NCBI GenBank assembly: GCA_937136425.1
Contig: CAKZON010000042.1
Location: 1-62,752, forward strand
Length of the DNA: 62,752 nt
Reading direction: 5' to 3'
DNA from: an uncultured Crocinitomix sp.
GTDB lineage: Bacteria > Bacteroidota > Bacteroidia > Flavobacteriales_D > Crocinitomicaceae
The translations under genes and the position numbers were made by a program. Positions 19,065 to 27,542 of the stretch are shown piece by piece. Each line of letters opens with the position of its first letter. Within the stretch, counting starts at the first letter, position 1. The notes beneath the pieces were generated by a model. That model had not been told where the DNA came from. It did no database searches and was given only the letters and a program-made list of their open reading frames with translations.

Positions 19065-21170
19065 GTGCGAGGACCAAAACAAATACTGAAAGAAATATAC
19101 GGCTATGATGAATTCAGACCGAACCAATTAGAAATAATTGAACACACCCTAAGTGGACAAGATTCTGTAGTGATTATGCCCACTGGCGGTGGTAAATCAG
19201 TTTGTTTTCAAATTCCAGCACTCATGTTTAAAAACGTTACGCTGGTTATCTCTCCTTTAATTTCATTAATGCGAGACCAAGTAGAGGCACTACTCGCAAA
19301 TGGCGTAAACGCAGCTTATTTCAATAGTTCGCAATCAGACTTTGAAAAACGAATTATAATAGACAATTGTCTGGAGAATAAGATAAAACTCCTCTATATT
19401 TCTCCAGAAACACTGGTTCATGCCTTTGACAATTGGTTAAAAAGCATCCCCGTTTCATTTATTGCTGTAGATGAGGCACATTGCGTTTCTATGTGGGGGC
19501 ATGATTTCAGACCAGAATATGGGCAAATTAAGGCCTTGCGATCGCATTATAGAAATGTGCCATTTATGGCTTTAACTGCTACTGCAGACAAGATTACGAG
19601 AAAAGATATTTCAACTCAATTAGACTTAGCCAATCCTCAATTATTTCTTTCTTCGTTTAACCGTGCTAATTTAAGCTTGGCTGTTCGTTCTCAAGTACCT
19701 AAAAAGCAAAAGGAAAAAGAGATCATTCAATTTTTAAATGCCCGTGCTGATGAAGCTGGTATAATTTACTGCCTTTCCAGAAAAGAAACAGAGAAATGGA
19801 GTTCATTCCTAAACTCTAACGGATTTAATGCTAGACATTACCATGCTGGAATGGATAGCAGTAGCAGGGAAGCCGTGCAAGATGGTTTTATTAATGACCA
19901 TTATACAATCATTTGTGCTACAATAGCATTTGGAATGGGTATTGACAAATCTAATGTACGTTGGGTAATCCACAATAATATGCCCAAAAACATTGAAGGC
20001 TATTATCAAGAAATTGGGCGTGCTGGTAGAGATGGTTTACCTAGTGACACAATACTTTACTATAATTATCGTGATGTTGTCCTACTAAATGATTTTGTTA
20101 AAGAATCAGAATTTAAAGAGACCTATCAAGAAAAGATTAGACGCATACTAAACTATGCAGAAGCAACTTCATGTCGAAGAAACATCCTCCTCTCCTATTT
20201 TGGTGAATTCAATGATGAACCTTGCATGAATTGTGATGTTTGTAAAAATCCACCTGAGTTTATTGATGGTAAAATGCTAGCGCAAATGGCTTTGTCGGGC
20301 ATTATGAGAACCTCTCAACAGGTTGGAACTAACATGCTAATTAATATTTTACGTGGTGCTAAAACCATGGATCTTTTTGACCGTAATTATCATCAATTAA
20401 AAACTTATGGTGTAGGTAAAGAGCATAGCTTTGTAGATTGGCAGCACTACCTTAATCAACTCATTAACTTGGGTTTGCTTGAAATTGCCTATGATGATTA
20501 CCTCAAGTTAAAAATTACCCCAGCTGGTGATGAAATACTTAGATCCAATAAGCCTTTGCAATTATCAAAGCCAACCATTGCAAAAAAAGGTGAAAAGGCT
20601 AAAAAAGCAAAGAAAAAGGTTTCTTCCAATCCAGACAACGCTTTGTTGGAAGCACTTAAAAGCTATCGTAAAGAAATTGCGCAACAAAATAAAGTTCCGG
20701 CTTATGTTATTTTTCATGACGCCACTTTAAATGATATTGCTGCAGTTAAACCAAAAAATGACATTGAATTGCTTGAAATTCAAGGAATGGGAAAGGTTAA
20801 ATTGCAACGCTTTGGAGAAATGATTCTTAAAATTGTTGAAGAAAACAAAGCGGGTAATAAAGTAAGCAAAAAATCAACGTTAGAAGAAACCTTGGAACTA
20901 TACGACAAAGGCTTATCAGTTGAAGATATGGCTAGGGAAAGAAACCTTAGCCCAACAACCATTTATGGCCATCTTTGTAAATTATATGAAGATGACCACC
21001 CTATTGACCTTAATCGCTACGTTACTGAATTTGAAGTTAATCAGGTAAAAGAAGCCCGTAAAATTCAAAGAAACACCAATCAATTACGCCCTATTTACGA
21101 TCAATTAAAAGGGAATGTTGATTTTCATAAAATAGCATTAGCTTTAACCATCTTATCCAAATACCATTAA
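19065..21170 (+). CDS. recQ: RecQ-family helicase with HRDC and C-terminal HTH
   Basis: The second RecQ of the window, 701 residues, GTG start. Walker A IMPTGGGKSVCFQ, DEAH box AVDEAHCVS, GRAGRDG motif VI, zinc Cys set ending CMNCDVC near residue 390, winged-helix region, a Lys-rich linker (residues about 507-520), then HRDC (NALLEALKSYRKEIAQ through MGKVKLQRFG). It ends in a helix-turn-helix of the HTH_40 type (LSVEDMARERNLSPTTIYGHL). This is the standard full-length Bacteroidota RecQ. The helicase at 4700 is the reduced paralogue. Confidence 0.92.
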   Translation: MRGPKQILKEIYGYDEFRPNQLEIIEHTLSGQDSVVIMPTGGGKSVCFQIPALMFKNVTLVISPLISLMRDQVEALLANGVNAAYFNSSQSDFEKRIIIDNCLENKIKLLYISPETLVHAFDNWLKSIPVSFIAVDEAHCVSMWGHDFRPEYGQIKALRSHYRNVPFMALTATADKITRKDISTQLDLANPQLFLSSFNRANLSLAVRSQVPKKQKEKEIIQFLNARADEAGIIYCLSRKETEKWSSFLNSNGFNARHYHAGMDSSSREAVQDGFINDHYTIICATIAFGMGIDKSNVRWVIHNNMPKNIEGYYQEIGRAGRDGLPSDTILYYNYRDVVLLNDFVKESEFKETYQEKIRRILNYAEATSCRRNILLSYFGEFNDEPCMNCDVCKNPPEFIDGKMLAQMALSGIMRTSQQVGTNMLINILRGAKTMDLFDRNYHQLKTYGVGKEHSFVDWQHYLNQLINLGLLEIAYDDYLKLKITPAGDEILRSNKPLQLSKPTIAKKGEKAKKAKKKVSSNPDNALLEALKSYRKEIAQQNKVPAYVIFHDATLNDIAAVKPKNDIELLEIQGMGKVKLQRFGEMILKIVEENKAGNKVSKKSTLEETLELYDKGLSVEDMARERNLSPTTIYGHLCKLYEDDHPIDLNRYVTEFEVNQVKEARKIQRNTNQLRPIYDQLKGNVDFHKIALALTILSKYH

Positions 21171-21172
21171 TT

Positions 21173-22213
21173 ATGAGTTTAAGTCGCACTACCTATCTTG
21201 TCATTCTCCTAATTAGTATAGTTTTTATTCTAATCATAGGTAAAGATTTGTTTATACCATTGGTTTTGGCCTGCTTAATTTGGTTTTTGGTGAAAGACAT
21301 CCGTAAAACAATTCAACGCACTCCATTTATTGGTAAACGTATGCCACGCTGGCTATTAAACCTGTTAGCCGTTTGTTTTCTATATGCTGCTTTGGCTGGA
21401 ATTGTTTCTTTACTTACCTCCAACATTGCACAGCTTCAAGAGCATATGAACGAGTATAGACTTAACCTCATAACATTAAATTCCCTTATTTACGACAAGT
21501 CTGGGTTTGATATTCAAGAAATGTGGAATGCAAATGTAGGTATTGAAAGTATTGACTTTGAAAGTATAATGAATGATTTGGTAGATTCCTTATCCTCCTT
21601 TTTAGGTAACATTTTTATGATTGCATTATACCTGCTATTTATTTTATTAGAAGAATCTGCTTTTGGCGACAAAATAACATCTATATCTGCTTCAAAAAAT
21701 AATCAAAAAGAGATTAAAGAAACGCTCAATCGTATTGACACCTCAATTAGCAAGTACATTACATTAAAAACATTAGTGAGTCTTTTAACAGGAGTATTAA
21801 GTTTTATTGTTCTAAAACTTGTAGGATTAGATGCACCTATCTTTTGGGCATTTTTAATTTTCTTATTGAACTACATTCCAACTGTAGGTTCGTTGATTGG
21901 AACTTTGTTTCCAGTAGCAATGGCATTATTGCAATTTCCGGACCCCACAAGAGCAGGGGTTGTTTTGATTGCAGTTGGAGCCATTCAACTATTAATTGGA
22001 AATATTGTTGAACCAAAAATAATGGGTAACTCACTTAACGTAAGTTCATTGGTTGTGATTTTGGCATTAAGTTTCTGGGGCTCTATTTGGGGAATAACAG
22101 GTATGGTTTTAAGTGTTATAATCACTGTTATCTTAATCATCTTACTCGGTCAATTTGAAGCAACTAAAAATGTCGCTATCCTCCTTTCTGAAAAGGGAAA
22201 ATTGAACAACTAG
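21173..22213 (+). CDS. AI-2E family transporter (PerM/YdiK-like permease)
   Basis: Integral membrane protein, 346 residues, with about eight hydrophobic segments in two clusters (residues 8-45 and 65-85; then 140-165 and 205-335) separated by a soluble domain, as in the AI-2E_transport family. The conserved C-terminal core contains LLNYIPTVGSLIGTLFP and GNIVEPKIMGNSL. Substrate is unknown; the family name reflects E. coli TqsA only. It starts 2 bp after recQ. Confidence 0.85.
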   Translation: MSLSRTTYLVILLISIVFILIIGKDLFIPLVLACLIWFLVKDIRKTIQRTPFIGKRMPRWLLNLLAVCFLYAALAGIVSLLTSNIAQLQEHMNEYRLNLITLNSLIYDKSGFDIQEMWNANVGIESIDFESIMNDLVDSLSSFLGNIFMIALYLLFILLEESAFGDKITSISASKNNQKEIKETLNRIDTSISKYITLKTLVSLLTGVLSFIVLKLVGLDAPIFWAFLIFLLNYIPTVGSLIGTLFPVAMALLQFPDPTRAGVVLIAVGAIQLLIGNIVEPKIMGNSLNVSSLVVILALSFWGSIWGITGMVLSVIITVILIILLGQFEATKNVAILLSEKGKLNN

Positions 22214-22279
22214 GAAGATTTTTTGTCGGTAACATTCTAAATTATTTTTCTTAGCTTTAGGAAAAATCAAATTTTAGCA

Positions 22280-22654
22280 ATGAAAAACCTTTTCTTTATT
22301 CTTACATTAATTTGCTGCACTGCAATTGTTTCTTGCGGAGGCGAAAATTCTGAAAATTCAGATGAAACATCCATTTCTGCAAATGACTCCACGGCTTTAA
22401 ATGAAGGCGACGACAAAAAATGTGACATGGCTAATTGTGATATGGCCAATTGCGACATGAGCGAATGCGAAAAGAAATGTGACAAAAAATGTGATAAGAA
22501 TAAAGTCTGCGACAAAGCAAGCTGTGAAAAATATGATTGTGATAAAGCTGAAGGATGCACTGCTGAATGTATGGCAAATTGCGAAAATCCTGAAAAATGC
22601 ACAAAAATGACTGAGAGTGATTCGGCTAATGTTGCATGTGACGGAGGAGAATAA
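22280..22654 (+). CDS. Cys-rich repeat lipoprotein
   Basis: Signal peptide with lipobox IVSC at residue 19, an Asn/Ser/Glu linker, then residues about 45-115 with a Cys at nearly every third to fifth position (CDMANC, CEKKCDKKC, CDKASC). There are some 19 mature Cys residues with interspersed Asp, Glu and Lys. This looks like a metal-binding or heavily disulphide-bonded periplasmic lipoprotein. No family is recognised. It has its own terminator at 22674. Confidence 0.7.
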   Translation: MKNLFFILTLICCTAIVSCGGENSENSDETSISANDSTALNEGDDKKCDMANCDMANCDMSECEKKCDKKCDKNKVCDKASCEKYDCDKAEGCTAECMANCENPEKCTKMTESDSANVACDGGE

Positions 22655-22673
22655 TAAAATTACTCATTAATCC

Positions 22674-22712
22674 AAAGCACTTCTGGAACAACAGTTTTAG
22701 AGGTGCTTTTTT
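22674..22712 (+). terminator. Rho-independent terminator
   Basis: A 10-bp stem AAAGCACTTC / GAGGTGCTTT (one G-T pair) with a 16-nt loop is followed by TTT. It lies 19 bp after the Cys-rich lipoprotein stop. A GTG at 22703 falls inside its 3' arm and is rejected as the start of the next gene. Confidence 0.75.
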
Positions 22713-22726
22713 ATAAAAATATAACT

Positions 22727-23512
22727 GTGAATACAAAAGAAGAGATTGTTAGAGATTGGCTAACACGATATACAGGCACTGAGCTGGAAGATTTTGGAGA
22801 ATATATTCTATTGACTAACTTCAATAAATATGTCGAGATTTTTGCTGAAATGTACAATGTTCCGATCAATGGAATGGATAAAGCAATGCCCAATGCTACA
22901 GCGAATGGAATTACATTTATCAATTTTAGCATGGGGAGTGCAAACGCTGCTACTATCATGGATTTGCTCAGTGCAATTTCTCCTAAAGCATGCTTGTTTT
23001 TGGGGAAATGTGGTGGACTAAAACGAAAAACAGAAATTGGTGATCTTATTTTACCAATAGCTGCTATACGAGGTGAAGGTACTTCCAATGACTACTTTCC
23101 GCCAGAAATCCCAGCACTGCCAGCATTTACTTTGCAAAGAGCAGTTTCTGCAACCATTCGTGATTTTAAGCGTGATTATTGGACAGGTACCGTATACACA
23201 ACAAATAGAAGAGTTTGGGAACATGACCAAGAGTTTAAAGAATATTTACGCAAAACGCGTGCAATGGCGATTGACATGGAAACCGCTACATTATTCATTA
23301 CAGGTTTTTCCAATAAAATTCCAACTGGGGCGCTACTTCTAGTATCTGATCAACCCATGATTGCTGAAGGGGTAAAAACGAGTAAAAGTGATGAGAACGT
23401 TTCTAAAAACTATGTTAACGAACATATAGAAATAGGCATCAAATCGTTAGAAGAAATTAAAAATAACGGTACTGCAGTCAAACACTTGAGATTTCCATAT
23501 TCTGAAGAATGA
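22727..23512 (+). CDS. amn: AMP nucleosidase
   Basis: Hydrolyses AMP to adenine and ribose 5-phosphate. The fold is of the PNP/UDP phosphorylase family: glycine-rich MGSANAATIMD, LGKCGGLKRKTEIGDLI, and the nucleoside-site AIDMETATLF with catalytic VSDQPM. The 261-residue form lacks the long N-terminal regulatory domain of E. coli Amn, as is usual in Bacteroidota. The start is placed at GTG 22727 because the only upstream alternative lies in a terminator stem. Confidence 0.85.
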   Translation: MNTKEEIVRDWLTRYTGTELEDFGEYILLTNFNKYVEIFAEMYNVPINGMDKAMPNATANGITFINFSMGSANAATIMDLLSAISPKACLFLGKCGGLKRKTEIGDLILPIAAIRGEGTSNDYFPPEIPALPAFTLQRAVSATIRDFKRDYWTGTVYTTNRRVWEHDQEFKEYLRKTRAMAIDMETATLFITGFSNKIPTGALLLVSDQPMIAEGVKTSKSDENVSKNYVNEHIEIGIKSLEEIKNNGTAVKHLRFPYSEE

Positions 23513-23634
23513 TTATTTTTGCATTTTAACGGCGCCAAAATTACCACACACTGGACCAGCAAAACAATAAATATAACGTTGAGCATTTAGAATATCCTTC
23601 GTTAGAAAAGTATAGAGAGAAATTACTCGTAAAA

Positions 23635-24786
23635 ATGGGTACCAGAATTTCGATCTTCTTTGTACTTACTTTTCTAATTTTAATTGTGACATTCTTTAAT
23701 GGTGAATTTAGTTCATTAATGGGATACGTGGCGGCATTAAGTATTTCAAGCTTAATGCTCATCTTTCTGCTTGTTTGTAAAAACCCCAAATTGGTATTTG
23801 CCTTTTACGGTATCTTTGGTTCTATAATAGCTTTAAGTTCATGCGCATACATACCTGAATCCACTCATTATGTTGATTTTATTTGGATAATTGTATGCAC
23901 ATTTGTCGTTTATCTTGGTGGACATAAAAAATTAGGATTGGCCGTGCTAATTTTTAACGCAATTGGCATTGGATATTTCCTTTATTTCAGACACAATATT
24001 CATATAAGTGTTATTGAACCTGCAAATAACCTCGAGATAACTGGAATCTATTTAGAAATTTTACTGAGCCTGTTCATCCTAGCTTACCTCATGTATCAAT
24101 TCATGCATTTTCAAGAGTATAACGACAAACAAATCAAGCTTATCAATGCATCATTAGTTGCTCAAAACAATGTCATTGAAAAACAGAACTCAGAAAATGT
24201 TGCACTATTAAAAGAAATTCATCACAGAGTTAAAAACAACCTACAAATTATCGTAAGCCTGCTTCGTTTGCAAAAAAATGAATTAAACTCTGAAGAGTCT
24301 CGCGCACATTTTCAAGAAGCCATTAATCGTGTATTGGTAATGTCCTCCATTCATCAAAAGCTTTATCAACAAGAAAATTTGATTAATGTTAACTTAAAGC
24401 AATATTTGGAGGAGTTAATTAATGAGCTGAAAATTCTATTTGAAAACCATAAACAAATTGATATTAAAATCACATGCGAATTTCCACATATGGGGCTGAA
24501 AACAATGGTTCCTGTTGGGCTAATCATTAATGAACTTGTTTCAAACTCGTTAAAATACGCCTTTAAAAAATCAGAAAATGGAAAAATTGAAATCCTCATA
24601 AAAAAAACTCCCAAAGGTTTTGTATTGGGTTATACTGATAATGGCGAGTGGATTGAAGAAAATGACAAAAATGGATTTGGATTAGAGTTAGTAGAAGTAT
24701 TTACCAATCAATTGAATGGTAAACGCTCATTTGAAATTAACGAACAAGGATCTAACTATTTGTTTGAATTAGAATTTGCAGATTAA
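23635..24786 (+). CDS. Membrane sensor histidine kinase, HisKA_2 type
   Basis: Six hydrophobic segments fill residues 1-160, with little periplasmic sequence. A short coiled coil follows, then the HisKA_2 dimerisation helix EIHHRVKNNLQIIVSLLRLQ with the phospho-acceptor His near residue 197. The HATPase_c domain carries NELVSNSLKYAF (N box) and GFGLELV (G box). No partner regulator is encoded next to it, which is common for this class. The in-frame sequence upstream (23530-23634) looks coding but has no ATG, so the true N-terminus might be longer. Confidence 0.85.
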   Translation: MGTRISIFFVLTFLILIVTFFNGEFSSLMGYVAALSISSLMLIFLLVCKNPKLVFAFYGIFGSIIALSSCAYIPESTHYVDFIWIIVCTFVVYLGGHKKLGLAVLIFNAIGIGYFLYFRHNIHISVIEPANNLEITGIYLEILLSLFILAYLMYQFMHFQEYNDKQIKLINASLVAQNNVIEKQNSENVALLKEIHHRVKNNLQIIVSLLRLQKNELNSEESRAHFQEAINRVLVMSSIHQKLYQQENLINVNLKQYLEELINELKILFENHKQIDIKITCEFPHMGLKTMVPVGLIINELVSNSLKYAFKKSENGKIEILIKKTPKGFVLGYTDNGEWIEENDKNGFGLELVEVFTNQLNGKRSFEINEQGSNYLFELEFAD

Positions 24787-24872
24787 AGCTTCTTGAGCTA
24801 GCCATATTTTCCAGAGCGCACTTCACACCTACTGCGTTATAATGCTTTTTATTTTTAATTTAGGGTTTACAT

Positions 24873-25874
24873 ATGAAATCAAGACGAGAATTTATTAAAC
24901 TAGGAGCAGTTGGATCAGCTGTATTACTCACCCAAACGGCATGCGCAGCTGACGATAAACTTGAAAATATCGACACAATTGTAGCTGATAAACCTGTCGC
25001 AATTAAACCTATAGTATTATCAACATGGAATCATGGAATTGATGCGAATAAAGCAGCTTGGGAAATATTGAGCAAAAACGGAACTGCACTAGATGCCGTT
25101 GAGCAAGGTGTTCGAGTTACAGAGTCTGACCCTAACAATCAAAGTGTTGGTCTTGGTGGATTACCAGATAGAGATGGCAATGTTACATTAGATGCCTGTA
25201 TTATGGATCATAATAGTAATTGTGGAGCAGTAGCGTTTTTAGAGGAAATTGAAAACCCTATCTCTGTTGCCAGAAAAGTAATGGAAGATACGCCACATGT
25301 AATGTTAGCAGGTGAGGGAGCATTAGAGTTTGCATTGGAAAAAGGGTTCACAAAAACCAATCTTCTGACCGAAAAATCTAAAGAAGCTTGGGAGAATTGG
25401 TTAAAAGAATCAGAATATCAACCACAAATTAATAGTGAAAACCACGATACAATAGGAATGATTGCCATTGATGAAAGTGGTAACCTTGCAGGAGCATGTA
25501 CAACTAGCGGAATGGCCTATAAATTACACGGCCGCGTAGGAGATTCACCTATTATTGGTGCAGGTTTATTTGTAGATAACGAGATTGGCGCAGCTTGTGC
25601 AACAGGAGTTGGCGAAGCGGTAATAAGAACTGCAGGAAGTGCAATTGTAGTTGAACTAATGCGTCATGGCAAAACTCCACAAGAAGCCTGCGAAGAAGCA
25701 GTTGCAAGAATCATGAGCAAACATAAAGACCTTACAAATATGCAGGTTGGTTTTATTGCATTGAATAAGCAAGGAGAATATGGTTGCCATAGTGTTTATG
25801 CAGGGTTCAACATTGCTGTAAGACACAATGATTTTGAAGACATGGTAGACGCTGAATACGAATTAGAATGGTAA
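24873..25874 (+). CDS. Exported N4-(beta-N-acetylglucosaminyl)-L-asparaginase family hydrolase
   Basis: An Ntn hydrolase of the asparaginase 2 / glycosylasparaginase family. The precursor starts with a twin-arginine-like signal (SRREFIKLG, then a hydrophobic stretch and TAC), suggesting Tat export, perhaps as a lipoprotein. The autocleavage and nucleophile site is HDTIGMIAID with Thr near residue 193. GGLPDRDGNVTLDAC, the substrate-loop GRVGDSPIIGAG and GAACATGVGE are also conserved. 333 residues is normal. The stop overlaps the ATG of a downstream signal-peptide ORF that the prophage interrupts. Confidence 0.9.
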   Translation: MKSRREFIKLGAVGSAVLLTQTACAADDKLENIDTIVADKPVAIKPIVLSTWNHGIDANKAAWEILSKNGTALDAVEQGVRVTESDPNNQSVGLGGLPDRDGNVTLDACIMDHNSNCGAVAFLEEIENPISVARKVMEDTPHVMLAGEGALEFALEKGFTKTNLLTEKSKEAWENWLKESEYQPQINSENHDTIGMIAIDESGNLAGACTTSGMAYKLHGRVGDSPIIGAGLFVDNEIGAACATGVGEAVIRTAGSAIVVELMRHGKTPQEACEEAVARIMSKHKDLTNMQVGFIALNKQGEYGCHSVYAGFNIAVRHNDFEDMVDAEYELEW

Positions 25875-25957
25875 AATATATAATTACTGCCGCATTGCTT
25901 ATTGTGATGGTAAGTATAAGGGGCCAATCCAAATGTACACAAACAAATAACACCTAA
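25868..25957 (+). pseudogene. Beginning of a host secreted-protein gene cut by the prophage
   Basis: The ATG overlaps the asparaginase stop (ATGGTAA), so it looks like the next gene of that operon. It encodes a classical signal peptide (MVKYIITAALLIVMV...) and then meets a stop after 29 codons, within the prophage terminus. Only about the first 15 codons are clearly host DNA. No matching continuation is visible in the 72 bp beyond the right end, where all three plus-strand frames close quickly, so the downstream part may be lost or displaced. Confidence 0.55.
25912..25941 (+). repeat. Prophage left terminal repeat (L1-like transposase site)
   Basis: Ungapped alignment with the reverse complement of 62651-62680 gives 23 matches in 30 positions, including AGTATAA, ATGT and CACA blocks. 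By analogy with Mu L1/R1 this is the outermost transposase-binding site. Confidence 0.65.
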
Positions 25958-26019
25958 TACACACCCCTACACCCTATAAACACTAAAGAGTATTATATTT
26001 TTGTCGAAAAATTCGGGAA

Positions 26020-26034
26020 AATCGGAATGTGCGT
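26020..26034 (+). repeat. L2-like transposase-binding site
   Basis: AATCGGAATGTGCGT matches 11 of 15 bases of the right-end repeat (reverse complement AAACCGAATGTGCAC), in the same orientation as the left terminus. It lies about 95 bp inside, as L2 does in Mu. Confidence 0.45.
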
Positions 26035-26243
26035 AAACCTCAGTTTTAGTACAATTCATTTACAACAATTATCCAAAAGGATCTATATCTGATCCATCAA
26101 ATACAATCACCTTACAATAAATGCCCTTAAACCTTATAAAAATGGCGTTTTAACGCTGTTATAATTACGATATAGTTAATCGTTAAAATAGTGTTTGTTC
26201 GGGTTTGTAATGTCAGTCTGAAAAGTACCGTTTTTGAGTTGCG

Positions 26244-26279
26244 GTTTCATTTGGGGTTTCATTTGGGGTTTCAATTGGG
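26244..26279 (+). repeat. Three 12-bp tandem repeats
   Basis: GTTTCATTTGGG occurs twice head to tail, followed by GTTTCAATTGGG (one change). The array lies 180 bp from the repressor stop, in the gene-free left end. The period near one helical turn suggests cooperative protein binding. Confidence 0.7.
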
Positions 26280-26457
26280 TGTAATTTGTAGGGGGTATAA
26301 ATTAGAATTTAAGTATCAAAATGCCCGTTTTATGCAAAAAAAGCGCGAATAAAACCAATTTCAAACACTCTCATAATCATTTCTGATTCACGTAAACCCC
26401 TTGAAAAACAAAGGTTTGTGTTTATGTTCAATATGTAATTGATTGAAAAAGTTGCTT

Positions 26458-27156
26458 TCACGCCATTGAATTGATACGAACGGACGCTTTTATGATCGCC
26501 ATTGCTCGGACCTTTTTCAATTGAACATCTTTAGGTTGATGGTGTCGATTCTCACTAACCAATTTTATATACTCAATACCCTTTTCAGATTTTTGCACCC
26601 ATTTAACAGTGACATATTCTTCTTCACCATAATCAATACTCAGTAAATACATCTCTCCCCAAAATATTTGATCAGGCAGATCCTTTATTTCCTTATAAGC
26701 AATAATGTCTCCACTTTTTAACAATGGGTACATACTATCACCGGTCACAAATACAGCACCATCACATTTTGGTACACCAGGTATAGTTAAGTGTTGGTTT
26801 GTTAAGCCAGACTTAGGATCTTTAAATAGTGGGATCAACCCAGCAGCAGCTTCTATATCGTATAATGGTATTTGTTGGGATTCTAAAGTGGGATCTGTTC
26901 TTAATCCATAGATAGCCTGCGGATCATTTACAATATTAGTTGTGTGTTCTATTTCTCCTACTCCTGTAAACAGCCACTCGTAATTAATTTCGAATTTATC
27001 AGCAACGGCAGACAAGAAGTCAAATTTAGGTTGTCTACCATTAATGTAATTCCGAATATTCGCCTCGCTGGTCCCCGTTAGCTTTGCGAATCTTGAATTA
27101 TTCCCCTCTGCAAAGTGTTCTACTAACTCCTTAATTCTACTGGATATATCACTCAT
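26458..27156 (-). CDS. LexA-type phage repressor (HTH plus S24 peptidase)
   Basis: Maintains lysogeny and is released by RecA-stimulated self-cleavage. Residues 1-65 are a Cro/CI-type HTH (RFAKLTGTSEANIRNYINGR). A linker contains EAAAGL with the likely Ala-Gly cleavage site. The C-terminal S24 domain has the Ser nucleophile in VTGDSMYP and the Lys of the dyad in EYVTVKW. Unlike Mu c, which lacks a peptidase, this points to SOS-type induction. It is transcribed leftward, away from the early operon, with operator-like repeats just upstream. Confidence 0.9.
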   Translation of the reverse strand: MSDISSRIKELVEHFAEGNNSRFAKLTGTSEANIRNYINGRQPKFDFLSAVADKFEINYEWLFTGVGEIEHTTNIVNDPQAIYGLRTDPTLESQQIPLYDIEAAAGLIPLFKDPKSGLTNQHLTIPGVPKCDGAVFVTGDSMYPLLKSGDIIAYKEIKDLPDQIFWGEMYLLSIDYGEEEYVTVKWVQKSEKGIEYIKLVSENRHHQPKDVQLKKVRAMAIIKASVRINSMA

Positions 27157-27169
27157 ATAATTTTATTAG

Positions 27170-27235
27170 ACGAATTAAAATTCGTAATTTCTTTCGTGAT
27201 TATTTTGGTAATTCGTAATTTGTTTCGTACGTTTG
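27170..27235 (+). promoter_or_regulatory. Early promoter with repressor operators
   Basis: TACGTTTG (27228-27235) fits the -7 consensus. TTTG at 27204-27207 is placed 20 bp upstream as a -33 box. Two near-identical 19-bp direct repeats (27179-27197 and 27210-27228, one mismatch) have the form AATTCGTAATTT(C/G)TTTCGT. A dyad ACGAAT-4-ATTCGT spans 27170-27185. These TTCGT half-sites cover the promoter and are the likely repressor targets. Confidence 0.7.
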
Positions 27236-27267
27236 TTCGAGACATTTGAAAACAAACATACTAAAAA

Positions 27268-27462
27268 ATGAAGAAAATAAGAATTAATGGTTCATGGGTT
27301 CCTTTACTCGCAGCTGAATTTGAAACTTCTGAAAACACTGTTCGGCAAAGTCTGAGATACCTTATTAATTCAGATTTAGCAATCAAGATTCGAAAGAAGG
27401 CTTTAGATAAGTTAAAAAAAGAAAGTCAAAAACCAGTTGAAATCGAATTTGAAGAGGATTAG
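27268..27462 (+). CDS. Small HTH DNA-binding protein (Ner-position)
   Basis: 64 residues. The core SWVPLLAAEFETSENTVRQSLRYLI reads as a helix-turn-helix, followed by a basic then acidic tail. It is the first gene of the early operon, the position of Ner in Mu, which turns down early and repressor promoters. Sequence identity to Ner is not claimed. Confidence 0.65.
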   Translation: MKKIRINGSWVPLLAAEFETSENTVRQSLRYLINSDLAIKIRKKALDKLKKESQKPVEIEFEED

Positions 27463-27476
27463 AAAAATTGGGTGGA

Positions 27477-27530
27477 GAGGGCCAGCAATCATGGGTTTAG
27501 GGTTAATCAAAAAAGCTGGCCCTCATTTTT
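27477..27530 (+). terminator. Terminator/attenuator before the transposase gene
   Basis: A perfect 10-bp stem GAGGGCCAGC / GCTGGCCCTC with a 28-nt loop is followed by ATTTTTT. It sits between the HTH gene and the transposase, both on the plus strand, so it must be partial, regulated or read through for the transposase to be made from the early promoter. Confidence 0.75.
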
Positions 27531-27542
27531 TAAAATAGAACA

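Larger units (their letters stand above)
25958..26457. other. Gene-free left end of the prophage
   Basis: About 500 bp with no convincing ORF. It holds the second transposase-site-like copy (26020-26034) and three 12-bp tandem repeats (26244-26279). In Mu the equivalent region carries L2/L3 and the operator/enhancer. I see no RNA gene or terminator here. Confidence 0.6.

Noticed and set aside
22703..22726. GTG start for AMP nucleosidase
   Set aside because: It lies in the 3' arm of the preceding terminator. The GTG at 22727 is preferred.
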